From contig CAMYKI010000019.1 in NCBI GenBank assembly GCA_947258985.1, positions 1 to 40,335 of the forward strand: a stretch of DNA of 40,335 nucleotides. The letters run 5' to 3'. The stretch's first letter is position 1; every line of letters starts with the position of its first letter. The DNA comes from an uncultured Acidimicrobiaceae bacterium. GTDB taxonomy: Bacteria > Actinomycetota > Acidimicrobiia > Spongiisociales > UBA5794. Below are positions 23,334 through 31,994 of the stretch, piece by piece. The notes beneath the pieces are model-generated. The model was not told where the DNA came from. It saw only the letters and a program-made list of their open reading frames with translations, and made no database searches. Position numbers and translations under genes: made by a program.

Positions 23334-23987
23334 TCAGCGACTCGCCGCGGCGGCCAGTATAGAGACAATCTCGTCCGCAGCGGCACCAACTTCCGAGTTG
23401 GTTACCAGAAAGTCATAGTTGTCACGGGCATCGGCGATCTGTCGGTCGGCAACTGCGAGCCGTTTCGTGATGTCTCCATCGGTTGTGTCTCCACGCCCCC
23501 GCAGGCGCTGTTCTAGCTCTTCCATGCTCGGTGGGAGGATGAAAATCAGCATTGCTTCCGGGTAGGACCGTTTCACCTGTCCGGCGCCATCGTTCTCGAT
23601 GTCGAGGAGCACATGCTCGCCCCGGTCGAGATGTGTGAGCACCTGCGGGCGCGGCGTCCCATACAGATGGCCCGAGTATTCGGCCCACTCGAGGAACCCT
23701 TCCTGTCGGATCGCTTCTTCAAATTCGCTGCGATCGACGAATACGTAGTCGACGCCGTCGCGCTCGCCGGGCCGCTGTTCGCGGGTGGTCCAGGAAACCG
23801 AGAAATGGAAAGTGACCCGCTCCGCCAGAGCTTGTACCACGCTGGTCTTCCCTGCCCCGGAGGGTCCCGAGACGACTACCAGGATGCCGCGGCCTTCACC
23901 GCCTACCGATTCTTCGTTCTCACTGTCGACCGGCTGCGACTCGACAGCGGCCCCGGTGCCCGGCCTCGCCGGGTCGGGCACCGTCAA
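23334..23987 (-). CDS. gmk: Guanylate kinase
   Basis: Phosphorylates GMP to GDP with ATP. The P-loop reads SGPSGAGKTSVV (about 40-51), followed by SVSWTTREQRPGERDGVDY (GMP-binding), FLEWAEYSGHLYGTP, and DIENDGAGQVKRSYPEAMLIFI; the usual DIDVQGA motif here has ENDG. The N-terminal ~33 residues before the core are unconserved. TTG 23987 overlaps the mihF stop as TTGA; GTG 23981 is another option, and no strong ribosome site marks either. Confidence 0.95.
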   Translation of the reverse strand: MTVPDPARPGTGAAVESQPVDSENEESVGGEGRGILVVVSGPSGAGKTSVVQALAERVTFHFSVSWTTREQRPGERDGVDYVFVDRSEFEEAIRQEGFLEWAEYSGHLYGTPRPQVLTHLDRGEHVLLDIENDGAGQVKRSYPEAMLIFILPPSMEELEQRLRGRGDTTDGDITKRLAVADRQIADARDNYDFLVTNSEVGAAADEIVSILAAAASR

Positions 23988-24292
23988 AAAGACGCCAGGA
24001 GGTCCCTGCGCTGCCGCTCGGTCAGGCCCCGCAGGCGGCGGTTGTCGGCGATGCGAAGGTCCTCGAGAAGCCTCTTTGCCTTGACCTTCCCCATGTGGGG
24101 CATGGACACAACAAGCGCGTTGACTTTGATCCCGGCGATGAGGTCATCCTCCTCTGCCCGGGCGAAGACGTCATCGAGCGTGAGCGAACCCGTCTTGAGC
24201 AGTTGCTTGATCTCTGCGCGCACCCTTCGAGCCTCGGCGGCTCTCGCCAAAGCAGCTGCTCGCTGCTCGTCGGTCATCTTGGGTGCCGGCAT
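23984..24292 (-). CDS. mihF: Actinobacterial integration host factor (mIHF)
   Basis: Nucleoid-associated DNA-binding protein found in actinobacteria. The 102 residues keep the conserved core EIKQLLKTGSLTLDDVF and the helix-two-turn-helix region IKVNALVVSMPHMGKVKAKR plus LTERQRRDLLASF. ATG 24292 has GAGGAG 6 nt upstream; the longer open frame upstream overlaps pyrF and is a shadow. It lies between pyrF (35 nt) and gmk (4-nt overlap), the classic mihF-gmk position. Confidence 0.95.
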   Translation of the reverse strand: MPAPKMTDEQRAAALARAAEARRVRAEIKQLLKTGSLTLDDVFARAEEDDLIAGIKVNALVVSMPHMGKVKAKRLLEDLRIADNRRLRGLTERQRRDLLASF

Positions 24293-24327
24293 TCCGCTCT
24301 CCTCGTCTGCTTGATGAGACAACTCTA

Positions 24328-25044
24328 TCAACGCTGTTCGCCGCTCTCCGGTATCTGCATCTCTTCGGCAATGGCCGCAGCCGCTTGCTGCGGGTCTGCC
24401 GCTCTGGTGATCGGACGCCCGATGACCAACCAATCTGCTCCACGCTGTCGAGCTTCTGAGGGAGTCATGACCCGTTCCTGGTCGCCCTTCTCCGCCCCCA
24501 CCGGTCTGACTCCGGGCGTAATCCGCAACAACCCGGGCGCCACCGAACCGACCACGGCCAATTCCTGCGGGGAACAGATGACGCCTTCGCAGCCGGCTTG
24601 GTGGGCGACGCGCGACATCTTCGACACAAGCTTTCCGGGACTCGACGCAATGCCTACGGCGGTGAGATCCGGCTCCCCGAGACTGGTGAGAACAGTCACG
24701 CCAAGGATTCCGGCATAGCCGCCCGAACTCGACGTCAGGCCCTCCTGCGCCGCCTCGAGCATCGCACGCCCGCCCGACACGTGGGCAGTTACCCAACGGA
24801 CTCCCAAGCGTCCCAGACGGCGCGCCGCTGCCTCGACCTGAGAAGGAATGTCGTGCAGCTTGGCATCCGCAAACACCGGCTTACCAAGGTCCACCAGGGC
24901 CGTCGCCGCTCCTGGACCGGCGCCGTGGAGCAGACCCAAACCTATCTTGAACGCTCCAACGTGCGGAGCGACATTTTTCGCCAGCCGTACTGCGTCCTCA
25001 GCAGTCGCAACGTCCAGTGCGACGATGATCCGGGATTCGGTCAC
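24328..25044 (-). CDS. pyrF: Orotidine 5'-phosphate decarboxylase
   Basis: Last step of UMP synthesis. The (beta/alpha)8 protein has IIVALDVATAEDAV at the N-terminus, KIGLGLLHGAGP, the catalytic DAKLHDIPSQVEAAA with Lys and two Asp, and the phosphate-binding ITPGVRP and VIGRPITRA segments. GTG 25044 overlaps the pyrD stop (GTGA) and is 4 nt after GGAGG; ATG 25047 is in frame but only 1 nt from GGAGG. About 238 aa. Confidence 0.96.
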   Translation of the reverse strand: MTESRIIVALDVATAEDAVRLAKNVAPHVGAFKIGLGLLHGAGPGAATALVDLGKPVFADAKLHDIPSQVEAAARRLGRLGVRWVTAHVSGGRAMLEAAQEGLTSSSGGYAGILGVTVLTSLGEPDLTAVGIASSPGKLVSKMSRVAHQAGCEGVICSPQELAVVGSVAPGLLRITPGVRPVGAEKGDQERVMTPSEARQRGADWLVIGRPITRAADPQQAAAAIAEEMQIPESGEQR

Positions 25045-25961
25045 CATTCCTCCACTGCTCCGATCAGTTCGGTGACGCTCTGTAGATCGTGTCGAGCCAG
25101 GTAGCGTTCGAGCTGAGCGAGAATGCGCCCACCGATGCGAGGACTGGCAAAATGCGCCGTCCCGATCCCGACGGCGGACGCCCCAGCAAGCAGGAATTCC
25201 ACGACGTCGTCTCCCGTGGCCACTCCCCCGGTACCCAGGATTGGAATATCGGGACGTGCTCTGCTCACCTCCCAAACACATCGCAGAGCGATCGGCTTGA
25301 TGGGCCGCCCCGAGTAGCCTCCGATCCCTCCCGAAAGCAGCGGCTTCCGGGTCGCGATGTCGATTCCCGCACCCCACACTGTGTTTCCGAGCACCACCCA
25401 GTCGGCCCCCGCTTCGGAGACGGCCTCCGCAACAGTCACAATGTCCTCGGAATTCGGCGACAGCTTCGCCCCGATCGGGATAGCAACAACCGCACGCACC
25501 GCGGCGACCACATCAGCTGAGGCCTTTTCCTGGAGAGCAAACATGCCACCCCCCTCGAGATTCGGGCAGGAGAGATTCACCTCGATCGCATCGACTCCGG
25601 CTGCCGCCAGACCGGATGCCACATTGGCAAACTCCTCGGCCGTGTTGCCCACCGCAGATCCCCAAACGTCGGCCGCAACCTCTGCCAGGTGCGGGCCGAC
25701 CTCCGCCACCCAGGCGTCTACACCGGGGTTCTGGATGCCGATCCCATTCAGCATTCCTTCGCCGGCGGGGGCCAGCCGGGGCACCGGCCGTCCTTTCCAT
25801 GGCGTGCCGCTGACAGACTTGGCCACTGCGGCACCGTACACGGAGAGGTCGGCAACGCCGGCGAAGTCCACGACTGAGCCGACGGTCCCGCAGGCGGCTA
25901 CTAGCGGCGTTCGCAACTCGTAGCCGCCCAGCTTGGTCGTCACCGAAGACGCTTGGGTCAC
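25041..25961 (-). CDS. pyrD: Dihydroorotate dehydrogenase, class 1
   Basis: Oxidises dihydroorotate to orotate. The 306 residues have KLGGYELRTPLVAACG near the N-terminus, the catalytic cysteine in EVNLSCPNLEGGG (about 137-149), KLSPNSEDIV, NTVWGAGIDIATRKP, GGIGGYSGRPIKPIAL and the FMN phosphate-binding GTGGVATGDD. Cys at the catalytic base fits class 1. Class 1B enzymes need the PyrK electron-transfer subunit, but no pyrK is found here or elsewhere in the window. GTG 25961 overlaps the pyrC stop (GTGA). Confidence 0.95.
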   Translation of the reverse strand: MTQASSVTTKLGGYELRTPLVAACGTVGSVVDFAGVADLSVYGAAVAKSVSGTPWKGRPVPRLAPAGEGMLNGIGIQNPGVDAWVAEVGPHLAEVAADVWGSAVGNTAEEFANVASGLAAAGVDAIEVNLSCPNLEGGGMFALQEKASADVVAAVRAVVAIPIGAKLSPNSEDIVTVAEAVSEAGADWVVLGNTVWGAGIDIATRKPLLSGGIGGYSGRPIKPIALRCVWEVSRARPDIPILGTGGVATGDDVVEFLLAGASAVGIGTAHFASPRIGGRILAQLERYLARHDLQSVTELIGAVEEW

Positions 25962-27250
25962 CCGGCTGCTCCCACCGGATCTGCAACGGACCTGTCCCGG
26001 GAGGTGACCCTGCCGCGATAGATCGTCATGCGAACCGCTCCCCTCATCTCCAAACCAAGGTACGGAGAATTCGAGCTCCGGGAGACGGTGCCATTCGTGT
26101 CCGCTATCCCTTCCGGGTCGAAAACAACCAGGTTCGCGGTGGAGCCCTCCTCCAAGCGGCCCTGGTCGGCAAGTCCGGCAAGGGCCGCCGGATTGCAGGA
26201 GAGCACCTTGAAGAAGCCCTCGGGCTCGAGACCGACGACCATGTTCACGACCGCGGCAGCCCACTCGAGACCGGTCACCCCGAAGGGTGAGTCTTCCCAC
26301 GGATGATCCTTCTCATGGTCGGCGTGGGGTGCGTGGTCGGTGGCGACGATGTCGATCACCCCCGTTCGTAGACCATCACGCAGCGCCTCGAGGTCCGCCG
26401 GCTCACGTAGCGGTGGCATCATCTTGTAGGTTGGATTCATGTCACGCACGCTCGTGTGGTCGAAGTAGAGGTGGTGCGGTGTCGCCTCTGCGGTGACCCT
26501 TAGACCCTCGGCTTTCGCATCCCGAATCAGGTCTACGGCACCAGCCGTACTGACGTGTTGCACGTGGTAGCGGACCCCGGTCAGTCGAACCAGGCTCAGG
26601 TCGCGGGCGATCACAGTTTCCTCTGCCTCTCTAGGCACACCCGACATCCCGAGCCGCGAAGAGATCTCCCCTTCGTGCATCTCGCCGCCCGCCGCCAGCC
26701 CCGCGTCGATACAATGCTGGGCAACTACCCCGTCCCGCTCGGCGAGATACTCCATCGCTCGTCGCAGCAGTCCGGCGTCGGCAACGCTGTCGCCGTCATC
26801 GGTGAACAGCGTGACGCCGGCAGCCGACAGTTCATCGAGATGCGCCAGCTTCTCACCGGCGCGTCCGGCGGTGATACAGCCGCTGGGGATCACATCCACG
26901 AGGCCCACTTGGGCGCCACGATCGGCAACGTATCGAGCAAGGTGTCCGGCGTCGGTTGCCGGATCCGTATTCGGCATAGCTACGACCGCGGTGTACCCGC
27001 CGGCCGCAGCCGCCCTCGAACCGGTCTCGATGTCTTCCTTCCACTCCTCGCCCGGCTCCCGCAAGTGCGTGTGGACGTCCACGAAGCCCGGCCCAACCCA
27101 GGCCCCGGCGCAGTCGATGGCATCGCCCTGCACCGCAAGATTGCTCCCGATCTGCGCGACAATTCCATCGACGATGACCACGTCATTGAGACCGTCGAGT
27201 ACGCCGTCGGCGCCGACTACTACCGCGTTCTGCAGTGTGAGCTCACTCAT
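25958..27250 (-). CDS. pyrC: Dihydroorotase
   Basis: Zn-dependent cyclisation of carbamoyl-aspartate to dihydroorotate. The 430 residues of the amidohydrolase fold carry FVDVHTHLREPG (first metal His pair), VVAMPNTDP, QHCIDAG and YHVQHVSTAGAV (metal His), and VATDHAPH (catalytic Asp), as in long-form PyrC that pairs with aspartate transcarbamoylase. ATG 27250 has GGAGG 8 nt upstream and overlaps the end of pyrB by 8 nt. Confidence 0.96.
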   Translation of the reverse strand: MSELTLQNAVVVGADGVLDGLNDVVIVDGIVAQIGSNLAVQGDAIDCAGAWVGPGFVDVHTHLREPGEEWKEDIETGSRAAAAGGYTAVVAMPNTDPATDAGHLARYVADRGAQVGLVDVIPSGCITAGRAGEKLAHLDELSAAGVTLFTDDGDSVADAGLLRRAMEYLAERDGVVAQHCIDAGLAAGGEMHEGEISSRLGMSGVPREAEETVIARDLSLVRLTGVRYHVQHVSTAGAVDLIRDAKAEGLRVTAEATPHHLYFDHTSVRDMNPTYKMMPPLREPADLEALRDGLRTGVIDIVATDHAPHADHEKDHPWEDSPFGVTGLEWAAAVVNMVVGLEPEGFFKVLSCNPAALAGLADQGRLEEGSTANLVVFDPEGIADTNGTVSRSSNSPYLGLEMRGAVRMTIYRGRVTSRDRSVADPVGAAG

Positions 27251-28160
27251 CCCTACTACCTCCGAGAAGCTGAAAGAGCACCGCCATGCGAACGGCAACC
27301 CCGTTTGTAACTTGTTCGAGAACCTTGCAGCGTGGATCGTCGGCCACTCCGCCGTCGATCTCAATGCCGCGGATCATGGGTCCCGGATGCATGACGATGG
27401 TGTCGGGCTTCAGCCGGGCGAAGCGAGCGTCCGTCATCCCAAAACGCTGCCGGTATTCGGCGACGGAAGGGAATACTGAGGCTCCGCCACGTTCTGCCTG
27501 AACGCGCAAAACGTACACAGCGTCGACCTCGGTCAGGACATCGTCGAAGTCTGTGCTCGCCGTCACCGGCCATCCGCTCAGGTCGGGCGGCAGCAGTGTC
27601 GGCGGAGCCACGAGAGTGACTTCGGCGCCGAGCGTTGTGAATGCCCATACGTCCGAGCGCGCCACCCGGGAGTGACGAATATCACCGACGATGGCAATAC
27701 GTAGCCCATCCAGGCTCCCGAAGTGCTGCCGCAGGGTCAGCGCATCCAACAGCGCCTGTGTCGGATGCTGATGGGCTCCATCCCCTCCGTTGACGACCGG
27801 GAGGTCCGCCCACTCGGCCACCCGCCATGCGGCGCCCGTCGACTTGTGGCGGACGACCATCAGGTCCGCGCCCATTGCTTTCACGGTGAGAACGGTGTCT
27901 TTGAGGCTCTCCCCCTTCTTCAGCGAGGAGGTCCCCGGCGAAAAGGAGAGCGTGTCGGCGGATAGCGCTTTGGCGGCTCTCTCGAAGGAGAGCTTCGTCC
28001 GAGTCGATGGCTCGAAGAACATCGTCGCCACGGTCTTGCCCCGCAAGGCAGGAACCTTCGGGATTGGACGGTGCATGACCTCGTAGAACTCATCTGCGTC
28101 ATCGAGCAGGCTGTCCAGTGTGGCCCGATCGACACCCTCCATGGTCAAAAGGTGCTTCAT
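27243..28160 (-). CDS. pyrB: Aspartate carbamoyltransferase, catalytic chain
   Basis: Joins carbamoyl phosphate and aspartate, the committed pyrimidine step. The 305 residues show both domains: [16 protein letters not shown] (carbamoyl-phosphate site, with STRT), [31 protein letters not shown], and [11 protein letters not shown] near the C-terminus. No pyrI is present, as usual in Gram-positives. The start overlaps the pyrR stop by 4 nt. Confidence 0.98.
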   Translation of the reverse strand: MKHLLTMEGVDRATLDSLLDDADEFYEVMHRPIPKVPALRGKTVATMFFEPSTRTKLSFERAAKALSADTLSFSPGTSSLKKGESLKDTVLTVKAMGADLMVVRHKSTGAAWRVAEWADLPVVNGGDGAHQHPTQALLDALTLRQHFGSLDGLRIAIVGDIRHSRVARSDVWAFTTLGAEVTLVAPPTLLPPDLSGWPVTASTDFDDVLTEVDAVYVLRVQAERGGASVFPSVAEYRQRFGMTDARFARLKPDTIVMHPGPMIRGIEIDGGVADDPRCKVLEQVTNGVAVRMAVLFQLLGGSRDE

Positions 28161-28696
28161 GTCGCACTCCCCTCGTCCCCGGGCGCCGGATTGTCGATCC
28201 AGACGCCATCTTCCCCATCGATTTCAGCCACTCTCACTGTGACGTGCTCGCTGCGAGAGGTCGGCAGGTTTTTCCCCACATAGTCGGCTCGTATCGGCAG
28301 TTCCCGATGCCCTCTGTCGACCATCACAGCCAGTTGCACGACAGCGGCGCGCCCCAGGTCGGCAAGAGCGTCGAGCGCCGCCCTTATCGTGCGACCCGTG
28401 TAGAGGACATCGTCGACAAGCACCACGGTCTTCTCATCGAGGTTGGTCGGGAGCTCGGTCGGGCCCAGAACGGTCCGCGGCCGCTGGTCGAGGTCATCGC
28501 GGTACATACCGATGTCGAGGATTCCGGAGGTCACCGGTCCCGGCTCGATTTCCTCGAGCACCCCGACCAACCGGTCTGCCAGGGGGCCTCCCCTAGTCCG
28601 AATCCCGACGATAACGACGTCCGCCGTCCCGCGGTTCTTCTCGACGATTTCGTGTGCAATACGGCGCAACGCCCGGTCCATGTCGCTGCCGGACAT
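28157..28696 (-). CDS. pyrR: PyrR bifunctional pyr regulator / uracil phosphoribosyltransferase
   Basis: UMP/UTP-sensing RNA-binding repressor of the pyr operon. It has [12 protein letters not shown] at the N-terminus, [14 protein letters not shown], the PRPP-binding [21 protein letters not shown] and, near the C-terminus, [23 protein letters not shown] 28696 (179 aa) is preferred because it overlaps the stop of the upstream leader ORF as TGATG; ATG 28708 (183 aa) is in frame. Expected to bind the hairpin at 28788-28818 and repress its own operon. Confidence 0.95.
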   Translation of the reverse strand: MSGSDMDRALRRIAHEIVEKNRGTADVVIVGIRTRGGPLADRLVGVLEEIEPGPVTSGILDIGMYRDDLDQRPRTVLGPTELPTNLDEKTVVLVDDVLYTGRTIRAALDALADLGRAAVVQLAVMVDRGHRELPIRADYVGKNLPTSRSEHVTVRVAEIDGEDGVWIDNPAPGDEGSAT

Positions 28697-28776
28697 CACC
28701 GATCGCATGAGGCGCCCCCGTCGAGGTGACCGGATACGGGAGGTTTCCGGCGCGTGTGAGACGAAGCTTGATGCAT
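28696..28776 (-). CDS. Pyr leader ORF, 26 aa, coupled to pyrR
   Basis: ATG 28776 has a strong GGAAGGAG ribosome site immediately after the PyrR-binding hairpin. The frame encodes [20 protein letters not shown] plus GASCDR and stops at TGA 28698-28696, overlapping the pyrR ATG as TGATG. The peptide is not recognised and shows no coding bias I can test; it probably matters for translation coupling rather than its product. Confidence 0.55.
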   Translation of the reverse strand: MHQASSHTRRKPPVSGHLDGGASCDR

Positions 28777-28787
28777 CGATTCTCCTT

Positions 28788-28818
28788 CCTTTCCGGCCTC
28801 TCTGGACCGGCTTAAAGG
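28788..28818 (-). promoter_or_regulatory. PyrR-binding hairpin in the pyr leader
   Basis: CCTTT...AAAGG and CCGG...CCGG form a bulged stem closing the loop TCCAGAGAGG, matching the PyrR-binding loop of Gram-positive pyr mRNAs (core CCAGAGAGG). The 3' arm runs straight into AAGGAG, the ribosome site of the leader ORF. PyrR-UMP binding should therefore block initiation, as reported for Mycobacterium smegmatis, rather than cause termination; no intrinsic terminator follows. Confidence 0.82.
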
Positions 28819-28862
28819 TTGGCTTTTCCCGGTGCCGCCAACGCTTTGGCACTCGGACGGCG

Positions 28863-28904
28863 ACGTTAGCACGACTTGGCGAAGCTTCGCGGACCCGCCG
28901 GGTC
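28863..28904 (-). promoter_or_regulatory. Putative pyr promoter region with palindromes
   Basis: TAACGT at 28868-28863 is a TANNNT -10, ~90 nt before the leader ORF, but has no good -35. A perfect palindrome GCGAAGCTTCGC (28879-28890) and GACCC-GCC-GGGTC (28892-28904) lie directly upstream, overlapping the nusB stop; they may terminate the aroC-nusB transcript or bind a regulator. Confidence 0.4.
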
Positions 28905-29259
28905 AAGTCTCGATCAGCTTGGCAACCACACCGTTGACGAAGGCCCCGCTCCGTTCGGTGGAGAACCGCTTTGCGAGATTCACTGCCTCCGAGACAACCA
29001 CTCCGACGGGCGTATCGCCATTGCGCAGCTCGTAAACGGCAAGCCGGATAATGTTGCGGTCCACGACCGGCATCCGTTCGATTCTCCAGCCGGTAGCAGC
29101 AGCTGCGATTTCGGCGTCGAGCTGTGCCCGGTTCTCCCACACTCCAGATGCATAGCGTCCGGCGCGGCCGGACAGGCGGCTGATATCCGGCGCCGTCCCC
29201 GTCAGATCGGCGGCGTAGAGGGCGCCGAGCGCCTGGTCGCGAGCGGGCGTCCTGCTCAC
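28903..29259 (-). CDS. nusB: Transcription antitermination factor NusB
   Basis: With NusE binds boxA RNA in rRNA transcripts to prevent premature termination. The 118 residues match the all-helical family: [15 protein letters not shown] at the N-terminus, the middle [20 protein letters not shown] and the C-terminal [23 protein letters not shown], with FVNGV highly conserved. GTG 29259 overlaps the efp stop (GTGA). Confidence 0.96.
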   Translation of the reverse strand: MSRTPARDQALGALYAADLTGTAPDISRLSGRAGRYASGVWENRAQLDAEIAAAATGWRIERMPVVDRNIIRLAVYELRNGDTPVGVVVSEAVNLAKRFSTERSGAFVNGVVAKLIET

Positions 29260-29816
29260 GAGACCCGCGTTATGTAATCCCCGCTGCGGGTATCGACCTT
29301 GATGACATCTCCCTGCTCGACAAAGAGCGGAGCCTGAACCACGAGACCGGTCTTCAGAGTTACCGGCTTGGTCGCTCCAGAGACCCGGTCCCCCTTCACT
29401 CCCGGTTCGGCGTAGGTCACCTCGATTTCCACGGCGGCCTGGAGGTCGATACCTATGGGATTTCCTTCGAAGATTGGAAGCTGGACCGTCATCCCCTCGC
29501 TCAGAAATGAGGCCGCATCTCCAATCAGCGCATCGCTGACGGCCATCTGGTCGTAGGTCTCGGCGTCCATGAAGTGAAACCCCATGTCGTCCTTGTAGAG
29601 GTACTGGTATTCCCGACGGTCGATCTTGGCATCCTGGACGTTCTCCCCGGCCCGAAAGGTGCGTTCTGCAAGCGACCCCGTGTCCAGGTTCTTGAGCTTC
29701 ATTTTGACGAAGGCCTTGCCCTTGCCGGGCTTGGTGTGCTGATGGTCGACGACCTGGAAAAGGCCGTCGGGGAGGTTCAAGGCCATACCCGCCCGTACGT
29801 CGTTCGTTGAGATCAT
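29256..29816 (-). CDS. efp: Translation elongation factor P
   Basis: Relieves ribosome stalling at polyproline stretches. The 186 residues have three beta-barrel domains: the N-terminal loop [12 protein letters not shown] with the Lys normally modified or used at the tip (about 28-38), [20 protein letters not shown], and the C-terminal OB domain ending [12 protein letters not shown]. Which modification enzyme acts is not seen here. The ATG overlaps the pepQ stop (ATGA). Confidence 0.97.
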   Translation of the reverse strand: MISTNDVRAGMALNLPDGLFQVVDHQHTKPGKGKAFVKMKLKNLDTGSLAERTFRAGENVQDAKIDRREYQYLYKDDMGFHFMDAETYDQMAVSDALIGDAASFLSEGMTVQLPIFEGNPIGIDLQAAVEIEVTYAEPGVKGDRVSGATKPVTLKTGLVVQAPLFVEQGDVIKVDTRSGDYITRVS

Positions 29817-30895
29817 GCTTTCAAGCCCTTGTCCGATTGTGTGAGCACATCATTGCTGGTTTCGGTTACGAGCACCATGTCCTCGATTCGAACCCCGCCG
29901 AACCCGGGAAGGTAGACGCCCGGCTCGACTGTAACAACATGGCCGGGACGGAGAATGTCTTCGGACTTCCGTGCCAGCCGCGGCGCCTCGTGGATCTCGA
30001 GCCCGACACCGTGCCCCGTGCTGTGCACGAACCGCTCCTCGTATCCGTAGTCGCGCAGTACTGCCCGACACGCCTCATCGACATCGTGCCCGGTTGCTCC
30101 CGGAAGTACGGCTGCGATCCCCGCCTCTTGCGACTCGAGGACTGCCTGGTGCATTCGTGCAACCTCGGCATCCGGTTCCCCATCGAGCCAAATCGTGCGG
30201 GACATATCCGAGTGGTAGCCGTCGACGGTGCACCCATAGTCGAGCAATAGCAATCCGGTGCCGAGAGGGTCGTTCTCTGAGAGATGGTGCGGCAATGCAG
30301 CGTTCGCACCGCAAGCAACGATCGGAGGCCAACCCGCCTGGCGTCCACCGGAGCGGCGCATCGCCTCGATCAGTCCCCAGCCGACATCTGCCTCGGTGCC
30401 CTCGGCCGCGGCGAGCGCCCGAACCTCTGTGAACGCCGCATCACCGGCAGCTGCAGCCGCGGCGAGTGCGGCCACTTCGGCCTTGTCTTTGATCTGCCGC
30501 AAACCTTCGACAATGCCCTTTGTCGGAGACAAGCGGGTCTCAATCCTCGCTTCGAGGCTGCGCACGAATGACCATTTGACATCATTCGCCTCCAGACCAA
30601 CTCTGGCGTAATCGGTGAGTTGGTCAGCGATTACCTTTTCCAATCCGGCGCTGTATACGACCAGTTCTCCGCCATCGATGTGCTCCAGCAACTGGCCTGC
30701 GATCTCCCCGTAGCGGCCGTCTGTCAGGAACACAAGCCTCTCGTTGGAGACGAGCAGGAATGCGCTGCTACCCGTGAAACCGGTGAGGTATCGGATATTG
30801 GGCAAATAGGTGACGAGAAGCGGCTCTTCCAGCCTTTCTCTCAACCGTGCCAGCCGTTGGTTGTACAAAGAAGGTACCTCAGCTTCCGGGGACAA
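29813..30895 (-). CDS. pepQ: M24-family Xaa-Pro aminopeptidase/dipeptidase
   Basis: Metallopeptidase that cleaves bonds next to proline. The 360 residues have a creatinase-like N-terminal domain (about 10-130, with YLTGFTGSSAFLLV) and a catalytic pita-bread domain with metal ligands: LLDYGCTVDGYHSDMSRT (two Asp), STGHGVGLEIHEAP (His) and VVTVEPGVYLPG (Glu), followed by GGVRIEDMVLV (Glu). Whether it is an aminopeptidase or dipeptidase cannot be told. The TTG 30895 start is uncertain; a later TTG with GAGG upstream is possible. Next to efp, as in many Gram-positives. Confidence 0.92.
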   Translation of the reverse strand: MSPEAEVPSLYNQRLARLRERLEEPLLVTYLPNIRYLTGFTGSSAFLLVSNERLVFLTDGRYGEIAGQLLEHIDGGELVVYSAGLEKVIADQLTDYARVGLEANDVKWSFVRSLEARIETRLSPTKGIVEGLRQIKDKAEVAALAAAAAAGDAAFTEVRALAAAEGTEADVGWGLIEAMRRSGGRQAGWPPIVACGANAALPHHLSENDPLGTGLLLLDYGCTVDGYHSDMSRTIWLDGEPDAEVARMHQAVLESQEAGIAAVLPGATGHDVDEACRAVLRDYGYEERFVHSTGHGVGLEIHEAPRLARKSEDILRPGHVVTVEPGVYLPGFGGVRIEDMVLVTETSNDVLTQSDKGLKA

Positions 30896-30929
30896 CGGGC
30901 AGACGATACACCGCTCGTCCGCCGTTCCC

Positions 30930-31994
30930 TCAGCGGACGGACAGTCCGACAGCCTCGAGTCCGAGACTGATCATGTCCCGGTCGACATGCTTCAGGACCG
31001 GCTGGCCGAAGTCTGCCAGCAGCACCATCCGCAGACCTTCAGAATCTCGTTTCTTGTCTCGATCCAGCAGAGCAGCCAGACGATCCATGTCTACGCGCGG
31101 CGACGCGATGGGCAAACCGATCCTTTCGAGAATCTCACGCTGGCGGCGGCCACCTGCGAACCCCATCATCTCTTCGGCTATCCGGCCCGCAGCGACCATG
31201 CCGATCGAGACGGCGTCTCCATGGGAAATCCCCGCCGCCACTTCAATGGCATGCCCGATGGTGTGGCCGTAGTTGAGAATCGCACGGACACCCGACTCGC
31301 GGAAGTCGGCGACTACGGTCCTGACCTTGACATCGATGGCTGCCGGAACCACCCGTTCGAGGTCCACGCCGAGCCCATCTGCCTCGTAGGCATCCACTAT
31401 GTCTAGGTCAGAGATGAAGCCGGCCTTGATCACTTCCGCAGACCCGACCCGGCGCAGTTCCGCCGGCAGCCGGTCGAGGATGTCGAGGTCGATGACAACG
31501 CTCCCCGGGTGGCGAAAGACTCCGGCCAGGTTCTTGCCGTTGACGTTCACTCCCGTCTTGCCGCCTATCGAGGCGTCCACCGCCCCCAACAGCGTTGTTG
31601 ATAGGTACGCAACGTCAACACCCCGCAGATAGGTTGCGGCAACGAACCCGGCAACATCCGTCAGTGCTCCCCCGCCGACTCCGACGATGAGGTCATCTCG
31701 GGTGAACCCAATCGAGTTGAGCCACTCATATGTCTCTCCGACGATGAGGAGGGTCTTTGCCTCCTCGCCGTCGGGCATGACGCGGACGAGAGCTGAACCT
31801 CCGGTTGACGCGGTGATGTCGGCTGCGATTTGGTCGGCTTGTGGCTTCACGGACGGTTGCGCCAGCACAGCCACCCGGGCCCGGGACTCGGCGCCCAGGT
31901 GCGCCGCGTTTCCGATTCCTCTGCCGACGGTGATGCTGCATATCTCGCCGTCACCAGACGGGACCTCCCAGGTGTGTGTCAATCCTGCGGTCAT
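30930..31994 (-). CDS. aroB: 3-dehydroquinate synthase
   Basis: Second step of the shikimate pathway, NAD- and metal-dependent. The 354 residues carry the NAD-binding GVGGGALTDVAGFVAATYLR, STTLLGAVDASIGGKTGVN, the metal site region SAEVIKAGFISD and YGHTIGHAIEVAAGISHGDAV with the catalytic His residues. ATG 31994 overlaps the aroC stop (TGATG). Shikimate kinase (aroK), usually between aroC and aroB in actinobacteria, is absent. Confidence 0.96.
   Translation of the reverse strand: MTAGLTHTWEVPSGDGEICSITVGRGIGNAAHLGAESRARVAVLAQPSVKPQADQIAADITASTGGSALVRVMPDGEEAKTLLIVGETYEWLNSIGFTRDDLIVGVGGGALTDVAGFVAATYLRGVDVAYLSTTLLGAVDASIGGKTGVNVNGKNLAGVFRHPGSVVIDLDILDRLPAELRRVGSAEVIKAGFISDLDIVDAYEADGLGVDLERVVPAAIDVKVRTVVADFRESGVRAILNYGHTIGHAIEVAAGISHGDAVSIGMVAAGRIAEEMMGFAGGRRQREILERIGLPIASPRVDMDRLAALLDRDKKRDSEGLRMVLLADFGQPVLKHVDRDMISLGLEAVGLSVR

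Noticed and set aside
23984..24796. Long form of mIHF, 270 codons
   Set aside because: The first 168 codons overlap pyrF out of frame; the conserved protein starts at ATG 24292 with a good ribosome site.
28157..29140. Long form of PyrR, 327 codons
   Set aside because: The extension would translate the PyrR-binding hairpin and part of nusB; the true start lies at 28696 or 28708.
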